The position numbers and the translations under genes are program-made. Below, piece after piece: positions 1-12,700 of a DNA stretch of 64,000 nt. The stretch lies in contig JBAIAA010000704.1 of NCBI GenBank assembly GCA_037893245.1, positions 806,001 to 870,000 of the forward strand. Direction: 5' to 3'. A model generated the notes under the pieces. The model was not told where the DNA came from and ran no database searches. It saw only the letters and a list, made by a program, of their open reading frames with translations. This stretch comes from Crossaster papposus. Its lineage: Eukaryota > Echinodermata > Asteroidea > Velatida > Solasteridae. The stretch's first letter is position 1. Each line of letters opens with the position of its first letter.

Positions 1-360
1 TCAGGTTGAGATTCAATGTCTGCGAGTGGTCTCTGGCGCCCTCCGACTGAATCGGAGGCGCCCTGCGACGATTCGTACGCTTTCTGTGATCGTCTCCGAC
101 GAATCGTACGGTGGAATCGTAGTAAATTAAAAGAAAAGATGCTCGCAGATATCGTCTCTGATGCAATCGGAGGCGATCGGAGGCTAATCCCACGATTTTT
201 CGACAAAACCGGGTCAAAATCCTTGAAAAAATCTCAGACAATGTGACTGCTCCACTTTTATTAGGATTATTGCTAGGATTGTTCAAGGATTCTTTATTTT
301 CTACGACGACCCCCGGCCAAAACTAATCCCCGACAGATCGCCGACATTGTGACTGGGCCA
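1..360. mobile_element. Right end of an inverted-repeat (foldback/MITE-like) element
   Basis: The first 360 bases are dense in short inverted motifs built on CGATTCGTACG and ATCGGAGGCG, and end with TGTGACTGGGCC just before sequence (from about 361) shared with the 3' flanks of genes 1 and 3. The terminal TGTGACTGGG resembles the end of the foldback element nested at 14874-16891. The left end lies outside the window. The short open frame at 16-246 has no recognisable domain and looks incidental. Family assignment is inference. Confidence 0.45.
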
Positions 361-712
361 TTAATATATCTTAACGTTTAAATTTTTAACTTTAGTCATA
401 ATCATTTTTACACGAGTGTTAGTTTCAAGATTCTGTTAATTGAATTCTGCAACGAAAGGTCAAACTATTTCATTGCTTTGTTGTTTGGGTTTTATGGTTT
501 TAAAGGTTTTGTATATCTGTCTTAATACAAACATTATACATCGTTGAGTCCGTCAGACTATAGGGCTTCTTTGTAGTGTTTAGTAGGGTTCGGGTTGGCC
601 ACTCCCCGGCCAGCCACCAGTGGTTCGCCGGTGGCTAGCGGACTGGGCAATGTGCTGATGATTCTACCTTTTAAGACGCACCGGTTTGAAGAAAGTTTAA
701 CCGATAGTCAAT

Positions 713-778
713 GTAGCCGAGTGGTTAATAGGTTTGCTAGCTACAGTTTTGGGCCAGGGTTTGAATCCCCAGAAACTA
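713..778 (+). repeat. tRNA-like segment (SINE head or tRNA relic)
   Basis: GTAGCCGAGTGGTTAATAG resembles a tRNA A box and GGTTTGAATCC, 40 bases on, resembles a B box, as in Ser/Leu-type tRNAs and SINEs derived from them. The same segment occurs in upstream block 2 (20266-20330) and block 5 (55261-55326), so it predates the duplications. The acceptor stem does not pair cleanly, so it is not called a functional tRNA. Confidence 0.5.
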
Positions 779-1356
779 TAGATGTAAATTATTGTTGTAT
801 CGTAGAGTATACACGTAAATGAATAAACGAAAAAAAAGAAACAAGAACGCCGGTCGTTAGGTGTTACAAAACTCAACCACTTTAGTTTAATTACATGACC
901 CTTTATATAGGGGCAAGATAAATCATGTGCGTAAGGATACAAGTAAGTAATCCCAATACAATAGTCCCAACAATTAACATATAAATAGATATCACAATTA
1001 TATACTTTTGAATGAAAACAGGTTTTCGTCATTCTTTTTTCTCTCCAATGGTGCCATTATGCTCTACGTGCGAAGATTGATATTGAAGTTACTATAATTA
1101 TGCTTTGCGGGTATTTGGGATGATGGTCTTTGTTGTTTAAATATTTGTTACAATTAGCAAACAAATATTTACTCATACCTCTGTAACAGCAGTTTTTAAA
1201 ATAAAATTATTTTTTAATTTACTTCAGAAAATAAAGGTGAATTATCATCAAATCTATTTTAATCTTTTCAATAACCTGTCCGAAATTGGACGAATTTATC
1301 GGCAGCCCGTGAACGAATGTTCTATCACTAATGATCGTGGACCGATGAGTTCAAGA

Positions 1357-1929
1357 CAGCGTGGCCACTCCCTGGGATTTTTCCCAAGATCTTGGGAATT
1401 TGGGCAAGACCTTGGGATCTTGGGATTTTGTATCAAAATTTCACGAAATCTTGGGATTTTTGCATTTGTGTTTACTGCAAACAACTTGTATATACATTTT
1501 AGGCATTTTTGTTAACCGCAAACAATTTTTTCTATTTATGGCACTTTAACCGCAAACAACTTTTTAAGTGTGGACAGCGACTTTGAGCGCTGTACATTTA
1601 GATTATTTTTTTGTAGTACGTCGAACCCTGATAATAAGAGCACTGTTAATACAACATGGTGCTTATAAGGAGGACAAAATAGGTCCTGAGTCTTTTTTTT
1701 TTCATTACTGAGATAATACAAGGTACCTGTTATAACAAGATAATTTGTAAAAGGACCTTGTTATAAAGGCGTTTGACTGTACTGTACATTTATTCACAAA
1801 ATTGGGCCTTTTCGCGGGTTCTCTGGTCCGTTATAGCATCATCCGTGCTATCTTATGACATCTTGGGAATTCTTGGAAATTTTACTGCCTCCATCTTGGG
1901 ATTTTCAAAATTGATGAGTGGCCACGCTG
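1357..1929. mobile_element. hAT-type non-autonomous element (MITE), 573 bp
   Basis: The ends are perfect 14-bp inverted repeats, CAGCGTGGCCACTC and GAGTGGCCACGCTG, flanked by an 8-bp direct repeat GTTCAAGA (1349-1356 and 1930-1937). The empty site is seen in the paralogous flank near 34525, which has a single GTTCAAGA. An 8-bp duplication and CAG-starting termini are diagnostic of the hAT superfamily. It contains a short internal repeat (TAACCGCAAACAA) and many TTGGGATTTT-like motifs but no transposase. Confidence 0.88.
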
Positions 1930-2663
1930 GTTCAAGACATCCGTTGTCCGAAATTTGCAACAGGAGAAAGTACGTTGTCATATTTCAGTGTGTAAACAAC
2001 GAGTTACTCGTCATATGTTTGCAGAGGAAGGCAAGCAACGTATAAGTTTACCGGTGAAGAATAAGCTTTGTGTTAGATCAGAAAACGATTATGAAACAAA
2101 TTACCTAAAACTTTCTAAATAGGCCAATGTACTGATGAGCTCACATTTTGTTTACTCGCATGCTTGTTTATGGGGCTACGAAACCATCATCCTTACCAGG
2201 CTCCCATGAGTACACAGAGGCTTATTGAAACATGGAGAGTTTGCCTTCCTCAATGATTGAACGTATAAAACTCGTCACTTTGAAACTTGACGTATGGCTT
2301 ATTTCAATGCCATGCATAACGAATTGTTCTAGCATTACGGGCTGTGGATTGCAACCACACGGCTTGCCTTTACCTTGCCCTTCCGCGTCACAATATTGAC
2401 AGTCACGCTACAGTGACCAACCAGTGAATGTGTCGTCTAGGCATGGAATAGCAACCAGCGCATTAACTTTGAACTTTCGAGTTGCAGTGTTGTTGAGATT
2501 TACCGGTACCGTTTCCGTTTTTATAGATGAAAACAAACTTTTAAAATTCATTTTCCTTGGTTATTCGTAAAAGTCGCGCTAGCTACGTTAGTGCAATAAT
2601 TGTAACTAGGAATAAGTTGGAAGATTTAGTAGAACGTTGTACGAAAGGGAACAACGTAATAAC

Positions 2664-5600
2664 ATGGCGCTAGGTTCGGGTATTTTGCAAGGTTTGACCG
2701 TAAACTTCCGGGTTCATGACAGACATGCCATGGCGGATTTTGCTGTCATATTTCTGCTCGTATTGACTGGCTGTTTCAACGTATCAGGTAAACATCTTAG
2801 TATCATTTTGATATCTAATTTTGAAAACTTTGTGGAGTTGGAAAATGTATTTTATGCTATTGTTATTATTATTGTTATTGTTTGTTAATATAGATTTTCC
2901 CAGGCTTTTTAAAAACATTTTTCATAGAAAATCACCAACTCTCACATTTAATTTCGTTCGAATAAAAATCCACACGCTTTTACCAAACCGATTTAGTCAT
3001 TTATCATTCAATTTCAACGTTTGGTCACTTTATTTAAAAAGTGTCTATGGAATATTCTTGTAGAACCGTGCCTGGCACCTATGATAGAAAAATGCATTAA
3101 TAGATGAAATACAAACAAGTACAATATTCCCAATATATTATTGCCCTCAACAGGTGACACAGTGCACCTGACAATGGTCACGCCCACACCTTATGGGGCG
3201 GGGTCTCCACAGACCTCAGCTAGCATCAGCTGTTTCCGTAGCAATCCTGATAATGATGTGACACTGAGCTTTGGTAGACCGTTCCAGATAGGTCTGCCAG
3301 GATCTACAATAGCAACATCTACCACCCTCCCTATTGGTAGTATTGGAAACAGTGAATGGACAAATAGTCACACAGGATCTGACTACCAGTAATGATGCCA
3401 CTGGGTTGTTTTATTGTGAAGGTTCCAATAGAGGGTTAACAACCAGGATGTATAGCATCATCCACAGTGTGAACAGTAAGTAAACTCATGGACATCACAT
3501 TGCCACTGGGTTGTTTTATTGTGAAGGTTCTATTAGAAGGTTAACAACTATAACTATAGGATGTACAGTATCATAGTGTGAACAGTAAACAACTTGGACA
3601 ACATGACTGTTAATAAATTAATCATTTTTCAGGCACTTGCCAATTTTAGTGGCTGTTTGCCTTGACAGGCTGACCGTGATCCGATAAAATATATACATAA
3701 TTATATTTATTTGCACACCAGTTGTTATCAGTGGCTATGTGTTTAACACTATTCAACACTCACGAATCGTTAACTTTCAAGAGCCGCGGTTTGGGAGCTA
3801 GATACAGCATGGAGGAATAAGAGCCAATGTAAAAAAATCCCTGATGTCAACGCCAAATTAATCCCATTTTGTCAGCAATCAATATACTTTTAATTTTTTT
3901 TTTAAATCACAATTTATTTTTTAATTCGATATTGCCGAATACAATGTACATTAACATATTGTGGTATGATGTGTTAAACAGTTTACTAAACAGAAGTGAA
4001 CATGGGAGGTTGTCAAAACTTTTGCTTCGTTTTCGACTTTAGCTTCGCCTTATAACTTCCCAATCAATGAGATGCAAATAGAAATGGAAGCAAATGAAAA
4101 TAATCAAACTTTTGGATTCACATCAATCGATTAAATGTTTCTGAAGCACAAAATGCACGAGCATTTCGTTGGGGTTCTCGCAGTTGGGATTCTAAAATCG
4201 CCTTATGCCTAAAACGAAGACGAAGGCAGGGATTTAAAAAAGCCCATTTACGAAGCCCTCAAAAACTAAAGTGTTCTGTGGTTTTGTTTTATTCCCCTTT
4301 CACATTGCTCTCCAAATTGCAGGAAGGTTCGAGCCTCGTTATGGACTGGTAACAAGGACGGTCAACGCAGGAGAGGACGTTACCCTCATGATTAACTCTT
4401 TCAATTCTGGGAATAATCCTCTGTGGTGTAGAATCAGAAATGGAACTGTCGCATGTTTTTTAGAAAGTGGATACATTGGAATGTATAGCGTCACGGTTCC
4501 TTCTTCCATGATCAGTGATGAAGATCTTTTTGCCACTGTACAGAGTGGGCTGTCATATGCCGATAATCACTTCAGTATGTTCAGGATCATAGTCAGAGGT
4601 TAGCATAACATCTCAGTCATTGTAAACCATTCATAAATTGTTAATTGTATGTCTTTATAGATAGAGCAAGGAATAACAAGCTATCTGCTCTCCACATATA
4701 ATATAAGTAATGCGAAAACAGGTACCGAAACACGATCCGAATCGTGCCTGATATAGTGATAACACATGAGGAATATTTAAGGTAGGATACACCTTAGTAT
4801 AGGTAATTGCTTTAATTATCAGGAATGAGTGGATTTGGGGCTGGGGGGGGGGGGGGGGGGGGGGTTGTATTTTGAAATATCGTTTAACTGACCTGTCTAA
4901 AGTTTTACAGTTATGGCTGCCGAAAAAAAACCAAGAAACACGGCGTTCGTTTAGCCGCCTTTGGGCAGTTGTTCTTGTTCTTGTTTTTTGGCGATCAATA
5001 TTTAGTTTTAAATAAGTAAGACATTTCTTAATAATTTGGTAGTAATTTTTTTGATATCTGCAAATGGTGTATCCTACCTTTAAAAGTGAAAAAGTCACAC
5101 GTAAAAAGGACAGTACCAATATTATTGCAACATCTATTTTGTTCTTGTATCGTATTACGATCGAGGATCAAAACACAAAAGAGAACAAAGGGAACAAAGG
5201 ATCCTCGAAGGACGGTTTGCTTGTCCGAAATCGGTCCTCGATCGTTGGGGCAAGCGCTAGGTAATGGGGTTAGGGTATAGTAAAGGAATAAAGGAAAACG
5301 CAATATCGATCCTCGGTCGTTATGTGGTTCACGACCTATTGTACAAATTAGGGCCCTTCATCTTTAGAATCACTATTGTTTTGTCTATTGTATGTGGTAT
5401 TTAATCCTTAATAAATTGTTAAATATTTTTTCTTTTAAGAGTGAATGAGAAATTTTGAGAAAAGGAGAGACAGTGTCCCTTTCCCATTTTATAGCCAATC
5501 CGTGTTTTGTCTTTTGTGGTTATGCCTCACAAAGCCCTTCTTTTGGTGAGCCACCGAAATATGTTACTGTTGTTTCGGTCACATTTCTGTTTTACAGGGT

Positions 5601-8600
5601 GTGTCGCAGGAAAGTGGGGTCCTACTGATTGTGTAGGGGTGTGTGATATGTGCTACAATGGAGGAGTGTGTGATGATGAGACGGGAGATTGCATCTGCCC
5701 ACCAGGATTCATGGGACCAAACTGCCTCACAGGTAAGCTCATTGCTTGATCACTGTCTGTCCATTCCTCAGCCTGTCAGGCTGGTTGTGTGATCTGTGCT
5801 ACAATGGAGGAGTGTGTGATGATGAGACAGGAGATTGCATCTGCCCACCAGGATTTATGGGACCAAACTGTCTCACAGGTAAGCTCATTGCTTGATCACT
5901 GTCTGTCCATTCGTCCGCCTGTCAGGCTGGGTGTGTGATCTGTGCTACAATGGAGGAGTGTGTGATGATGAGACAGGAGATTGCATCTGCCCACCAGGAT
6001 TCATGGGACCAAACTGCCTCACAGGTAAGCTCATTGCTTGATCACTGTCTGTCCATCCGTCAGCCTGTCAGGATGGGTGTGTGATCTGTGCTACAATGGA
6101 GGAGTGTGTGATGATGAGACAGGAGATTGCATCTGCCCACCGGGATTCATGGGACCAAATTGTCTCACAGGTAAGCTCATTGCTTGATCACTTTCTGTCT
6201 ATCCGTCAGCCTGTCAGGCTGCGTGTGTGATCTGTGACAATAATGTTGCTATATTATATTGAATGCAGCATGTGGCAGGCATAAATTCGGCTGGAATTGT
6301 AAGTTCAACTGCGAGTCGGCCGCAGGCTACATTTGTAACGGCCAGTTTGGTCTACCAGATCCTTATGGCAACAGCTGCATCTCGGGATATACGGGCACAA
6401 ATTGTAATACCAGTAAGTTTAGAATTATGTTAATTGTCTGAGTAATCACAGTTTAGGTTTCACCTTTCATGTTTAGCCGCATAGAACAAACAGTTCACAA
6501 AATCAACTAGTTTTTTTTTAAGATTACAAAAGGGGATTTCTTTACATTTGTGGTTTCACAACAGGCAAGACAAAACTGGTTGTGTTTTTTGTGTGTAATA
6601 ATTTGTTGTATTAAAAGTAATTATGTGTAAAGATGTTCAGTTCGGGGGGGGGGGGGAGGGGGGGGGGGGGCTGCAGGTCATAGTCGAGTGAGTGCTGACA
6701 CGAAAACTGGACTTCCTTCTGACTCTGATTCACTCATTTGGCCCAAGAGGGGCCACCTGTAAAGATCGGGCAGGCACTCATAAGTTCCGTTTCAAAATAC
6801 ATAAAACAATTCAAAATACATAATTCGTAAAATAATAAAAGTATTACAAAGATATACACAAATTAACCAGTTAATTAGGCCTACATGTACCACAAGTAAA
6901 AAAACTAAATGCAAGTATGGCGATAGTCTTGATCCAAGACAAATAAACGGCTAGCTTGGTCTTGGATCAAGACTAGTATGGCGACTGCTTCGAACACACA
7001 AGGATAGAATCACAAACAGACTATGTCGGCCTCGCACACACACATATCACACACCGCAATCAGGCACATCCATTCCTAAAATGTACAATACGATCACCAA
7101 TCTGCATGAACTTTCCAAAATATATGACAGTGACAGAGTCTCATGTAAGCTTTTCTATAAACTTGTCTCTAGACAATCAAGTGCCCATCTTGGTTATTTG
7201 GTGCTGGATGTACCCAGACCTGCCGTTGTCAGTCAAGTGCAACCTGTGATAGATTTACTGGAGCATGTACACCAATTGGATGTCAAGATGGTTGGTCTGG
7301 CACGAGCTGCCAAAGTAAGTACCAGACACTTCTAGATTAATCTTAAATTCATAATGACATCATGTTCGCAAACGTTCGCTAATGCTTTGTACATATCTAA
7401 TAAAAAGTTGTTCGCGCACCTGGCAAACGTTCGGAACGTTCGCCCGAGTGAAACGCACTCCTGGTTAAGTGATACATATCTGAATATATTGTTATTGATG
7501 CTGCATTATGCATGAACAATCATTTACTACAACTTATTACTAATTACATTTGGTCTTTGATGTTTGCCGTTTCTATTACAACTGATCATACTAACAATTA
7601 GGAAATATTAGGTTGTGGTTCGCCAAACATTGAATTTGACACGTAAGCTCTTGGACGGCTACCACTAAGAACAATTTTGAATAAAATACACAGCAAAACA
7701 TGTAAATTGAACAGCAAGTGATGCTTTCATAACAATTCTCCATTTTACCTATGTAGTATCAGGCACATGTCCGACTGGCTACTATGGACTAGATTGTCTC
7801 AGCGATTGTCACTGTGCTAATAACGCTGCGTGTGTGAGAGACAGTGGTTACTGCAGTGGATCTGGTGAAAACTGTGCCATTGGATTCGTATCAGATACGA
7901 ATACCAACAACTGTCAGACAGGTATTTGTAAACAAAAAACTGCAGCAGCCGATATATTTGCAGTATCATGATGTTTAACTAAAACTTACATAACTTTGCA
8001 AAATTATTACTATTTCAAAAAAGTACACCACAGCAATTATCGAGGGATGTTGATGACTGGCCACAAAACAGTCGTTTAATAAAGTGTAGGCCTACATGTA
8101 GCACCAACTATAATACCAAGCGAAAATTGTGTCATAGAAACACGGGGTTGTTTTCTTGTACTGTGTATTAATTATGAATACAAGAAGGATCACACAAATA
8201 AAAGTCAGTAAAATCAGAGGTTTACACTTTCAAATTGTGAGCCACAGCTTCTTTCATCTAAAAGCCACCGTGAATGTTATGCCAATTTGTGGATGGTTTA
8301 ACCATCTGGAAAACTTATTGGGCACTTTTAAAATGAACAACTATTTTGAAATTTCAGGTATCATATCCACCTTTGCATAGAATTCCCCCAATGTATCATA
8401 TTAGTACATTATTATAATAATTTGTTTAGGGGAGAGGGGTTACATTTAGAGTAGCTAGGATAAAAAAAATAGACTAACAATGAAGTGTTTGCGTGTGTCT
8501 CCCTCTTCCGTCTGAAGGTATCATTGAATTCCGTGTGTTGACGATGCCAAATCAAGGCCAGGATGCGACATTAAGTTGTGCAGCTTCTTCGGGGGACGTC

Positions 8601-9756
8601 CTGATGACGAGCTCCGTTATCCTATACAGCAGCGACTCATCAGTAAGATTTATACTAGCAGAAACTGTGATTCACGGGGCGGTGCTCAACAAGACGTACA
8701 CTGTATCTGGACTGACTAACACCCAACTGGTTAACTGTTATCTTTATCGTAACAGTCAATCTGTCGTATCAACGTCTCTGAGTGTGTCCTTTTATGGTAA
8801 ATCAAGTTTACAATCATTTTCTGTTTGCAAATTGTAAATTTGGTCGTATAAACGTCCATTGCTAATCACTTGCATGTGCTTTGATCATTTCCCTTCAAGT
8901 GTAACAAAGAACTGTTAAATGTATGATTTTACATGTGAACATTGTATTCATTTAAAAATTTTCCATTTGGGTAAAGCTGAGTATCTACCATATCATCAGC
9001 GCATTTGTTGTTCTTTATCTGATACCTGAATATCCATGATGTTGGCATAGATAGCACACGCAATATGATTGTATTTTTCTAAAAACTAAAAGCATTTTTA
9101 TAACATGCCAATGTGTTGGTATAATTCCTAAGTGCCTAAGGTATCTATGATATTTGTGGGAGGTTGCGGGCTCACATCCTTCTCTTGTCAAAACCTCTTT
9201 ACCTAATATTTATACGTAACGATTGGAGGTTCCTTCTGTGGTGTGTTTGATCTGGATAAGTATCTGGATGTGGCAATTAAAGTTCTATTAACCAGTCAAG
9301 ATTTTCTCCGTGTGGTTTTGTTACAGTTCAGCTATACCTTAGCCAGCCTCCTACAGTCGTTGCTGGGCCGGAATCAGTGACTGTCAGCTGGCAGGCATGG
9401 GGATCACATATGAGTGATTCTGGAGATGGACCAGTCATCAGATACATCGTTTACTCCTTGTTTTCACCTAATATGTGGACAATGGCTGCTGAGATACCAT
9501 GTCTCAGACCAGTCCCAGGCTGCTTACAGCTTTGTAGTCCAACCCCTGGATCCAAGCACTCAATACCAGTTTAGCGTGGCTGCTGTAAGAGACGGACCAG
9601 GAGGCCAAGGACCTCGGAGTTCTGGATCACAGTTCATCTATCCTCTACCAACACCTCCTCCAACAACTGAAGGTCCCACTGTGGCAGAACAAACAACAGT
9701 TTCAGTACCATCCGCTACCACCATACCCACATTCACTGTAATAATAGGCCATTCAC
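2664..9756 (+). CDS. Gene 1 ectodomain exons 1-12
   Basis: Exons: 2664-2787 (signal peptide), 3154-3475 (Ig1), 4323-4598 (Ig2), 5598-5732, 5780-5878, 5926-6024, 6072-6170 (EGF array), 6269-6412 ([13 protein letters not shown]), about 7182-7314 ([12 protein letters not shown]), 7763-7921 ([13 protein letters not shown]), 8518-8796 (Ig3), 9327-9756 (FN3). All clean ones are phase 1-1, so they can be skipped or duplicated without breaking frame. Ig1 has one extra T relative to genes 2 and 3 at about 3343, giving TAA at 3390. FN3 is 430 bp, one over a multiple of three, and reaches TAG near 9572 unless the frame is shifted. The exon 3 donor is the weaker GTTAGC. Confidence 0.82.
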
Positions 9757-12700
9757 GTGAGCATTACAGTGCATTTTGACTTCGGGATATTTGTACGCGC
9801 GATTCAACAGTTGTTTGGTACATTTCATAAATGAAAGTTTATTGTTTGTTAAATACAATGTTGGTATACACAAATTACCCGCATTTTGTCATGAGCTGGC
9901 TCAAGACTATACCCATGTCATCAACAAACAGAACATTGATTTTGTTTTTGCCTATTTGTCTGTCAGCAACTACTGCGCAACCCACCCAAGCTGGTCCATC
10001 AAACACAGTTGCAATCTCTGTCATTGTCGTTGTCGTCATCGTCGTGATTGTCGTGGCTGTGGTCCTATCCACCTGTTTCTTTCATCATCAAAAATCCAGA
10101 AAACAATCAACAAAGACACAATCGGCAGGAGGACAGGAATTGGTAGGTGCAAATCGTGGAATAATATGAAAAGTTGAACTTTAACTATAAGACATGGAAT
10201 ACCCAATTCGTTTTCGTAAGATTAATGTTTGCTCGATCTTTCTCGAAGCATCGTCTTTCCAATAACAACTTTTCACAGTTGAGTCTACTCTGTTGATACT
10301 CTCTACTCTACTCTCTCTAAATGTTGATAATTGGTTGCCAGTGTTGATTGTTGGCTTTTCACAGATCACGTATGATGATACTGAGGTATCACCAGACATT
10401 GTCACCGGGATATCAGACTATGAGAGGGTTGGTGGTGATTGCACAACGTCTTATGAAGTAGTTGGTATTAACATTCCGCCATCAGCATCAACCTATGATG
10501 ACGTGAGCCTGCCAACTTGGGCAATTAAGTGGGGCATTCCTTGGGAGGACCTGATGGTTGGCAAGAAGGTCTTAGGCAAAGGACATTTTGGAGAAGTTCG
10601 CGACGGAGCAGTGATGGTGGAAGGAGAAGTTTCCAAGGCAGCTATAAAGACACTGAAGGGTAAGCACTAAGTAGAAATTTTGGAAATTACCACTGAAAAA
10701 AAATTACTGAAAACCTTCTCTATTGAGTCCATAAATTAAGTATTTCCCGGTTTAAATTGAAATTGAAATTCGAATTTATCAATAATATAATTTTCATTTG
10801 ATTTCTGTCAATAATAAGCAAACACGTCGGCAAATGACCATCAGAACTTCATGGAGGAATTCCGGACGCTGACCAAAGTTGGACGGCACCCGAACGTGGT
10901 CGGCATTCTTGGTGCTTGCCAACATGAAGGTGGATAAAACTGTTAATTATTCCGAGGAGTTAAGTGTCAATGGTTACACATTTTGTCGAAACCATTCCTC
11001 AAAACTCCACGGATAAAGACAAATTTATGTGAATCTGTTTCCAGGCATTCTGCACGTGGCTTTAGAGTTCATGCCCAACGGTGACCTGCGGACCTACCTG
11101 AGAAATGCCCGTTCCTTGGGGGACAAAGATCAACCAAATCTGTCTTCTGAGAAGCTGATTCAGTTTGCTTTGGATGTTGCCAAAGGAATGCAACACCTTT
11201 CTGACATGGGGGTGAGCGTCGGTCCTTGTTTTGGTAGAAACAATATACTGCAAATGAAACGGTCATAGCGTAGCAGTTCCTTCCTCGCCTTCCTCCGCTG
11301 TGACCTGCGTCCGCTGTGACTTGCGTTCGAATCCCGCTTTGGCCAATATTCGGATTGAGTTTTCAGTGGGATTCCGTGGGTTTTCCCAATAATATATTAC
11401 TGGTGTTTTCCGTCCCACGTCTAAAACTTTTTCTTCATTATTGTCTTCTTTCACTTGAAATAAATAAATTAATAAATTAATTAATTAAGTCTCTGTGCAG
11501 GTGATTCATCGCGATTTGGCGGCAAGGAACGTCCTCCTTGACAGTCAACTAGTTGCCAAGGTTTCCGACTTTGGCTTGTCACGTGGAGAAGATATCTACG
11601 TTCAGATGTCACGGGTGAGTATTGTACATGTATAGCGGCTGTCGTTAACTGCTGTTGCATTATCTATTATCCAAAGCTTCTTGCCAATACGCCAAACTTC
11701 TTCATACACTGTTTTAGTGTCTCCTTTATTTTGCAGTATAACATCCTTTTGATATTATCTTTGCAGACACGGGTTCCTACTCGCTGGCTGTCTGTGGAGT
11801 CGTTGACTTCCAAGACTTACACAACTAAGAGTGACGTGTACGTACGCAAACAAATTAACACTTTGAATGTGAACAATTTTATGAACGTACAACAAATCGC
11901 CTACCATTTCAGTAAAGATTCATTTTTCATTATCGTTTTTATTTAGATGGTCCTTTGGAATCCTTCTGTGGGAAATTGCGACTCTGGGTAACATTACCTT
12001 TTAATGATTATGATATTTACTTTTTGTATAATGATGAGTAAAAAAGTGGTGTCTTCGATTATGCTTAAGTCAAGATTTCTAAATTTAAGAGCAACGTATG
12101 TTTTTTTTACACTCCAATCTGTTCTCTCACTCTCAAGAGTATTGCACAATTTCTTTTCAAGGTGCCACTCCCTACGAAGACATTATATCTAAGGACCTGT
12201 TGTCGAAGTTGAAGAATGGATACCGAATGCCCAAACCCAATAACTGTGACGATGAAATGTAAGATGTGATGTAAGACTTGGGTTTAAGCATGTATATGGG
12301 CGTTTGCATTTTCGTTCGTACATCAATACTTATATCTTTATCAATTCAACTTAACGATTCACTATAGTTGAAAGTGATATTGAACTTACTTTGTTTGCTG
12401 TCATGGTTAGTCCTTAAACATTATTCCAGTTACTTCTGCATGAGCATAATGTTTCTTAATGTCTAAAGGAGGAAACATACACTGCTGTTTAGTAAATAAC
12501 ACCAAAGATGTTGTGTTTTTTAGCTACAACCTGATGCTGCTGTGTTGGCAGGAAGACCCAGCCAACCGACCTCATTTCAAGAAACTAGTGACTCGTCTGA
12601 CAGGAATGGCCGATAACCAAAATGAACACGTGAGTGTTGGAATTGGTAGCAGTAAATTGGATACTTCAATGACTGAGCTACTATCATTCATGTACCTTCA

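Larger units (their letters stand above)
361..2663 (+). repeat. Upstream block 1 (paralogous 5' flank of the receptor array)
   Basis: This flank recurs, with different insertions, at about 19927-21620, 34286-35451, 37655-44371, 54896-58311 and 61500-63023, always ending in a copy of receptor exon 1. Shared landmarks are a tRNA-like segment, a GGGTATTTGGGATGATGG segment, a segment containing CGAAATTGGACG, and a promoter-proximal stretch containing GTCGCGC. It probably holds the promoter and 5' UTR, but no core promoter element can be named with confidence. This copy carries a hAT-type MITE at 1357-1929. Confidence 0.8.

Noticed and set aside
4655-5119. 154-codon minus-strand frame
   Set aside because: It lies across a MITE and a poly-G tract (giving a proline run), with no domain and no conservation as protein in other MITE copies.
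5770-6170. Evenly spaced direct repeats suggesting a CRISPR-like array
   Set aside because: The repeated part is a 99-bp EGF exon plus a 47-bp intron with splice signals, the spacers are not unique, and the genome is animal.
9875-10072. Minus-strand Thr-rich frame over the TM exon (also 51216-51413 and 30083-30289)
   Set aside because: Antisense shadow of the GTC/ATC-rich transmembrane helix.
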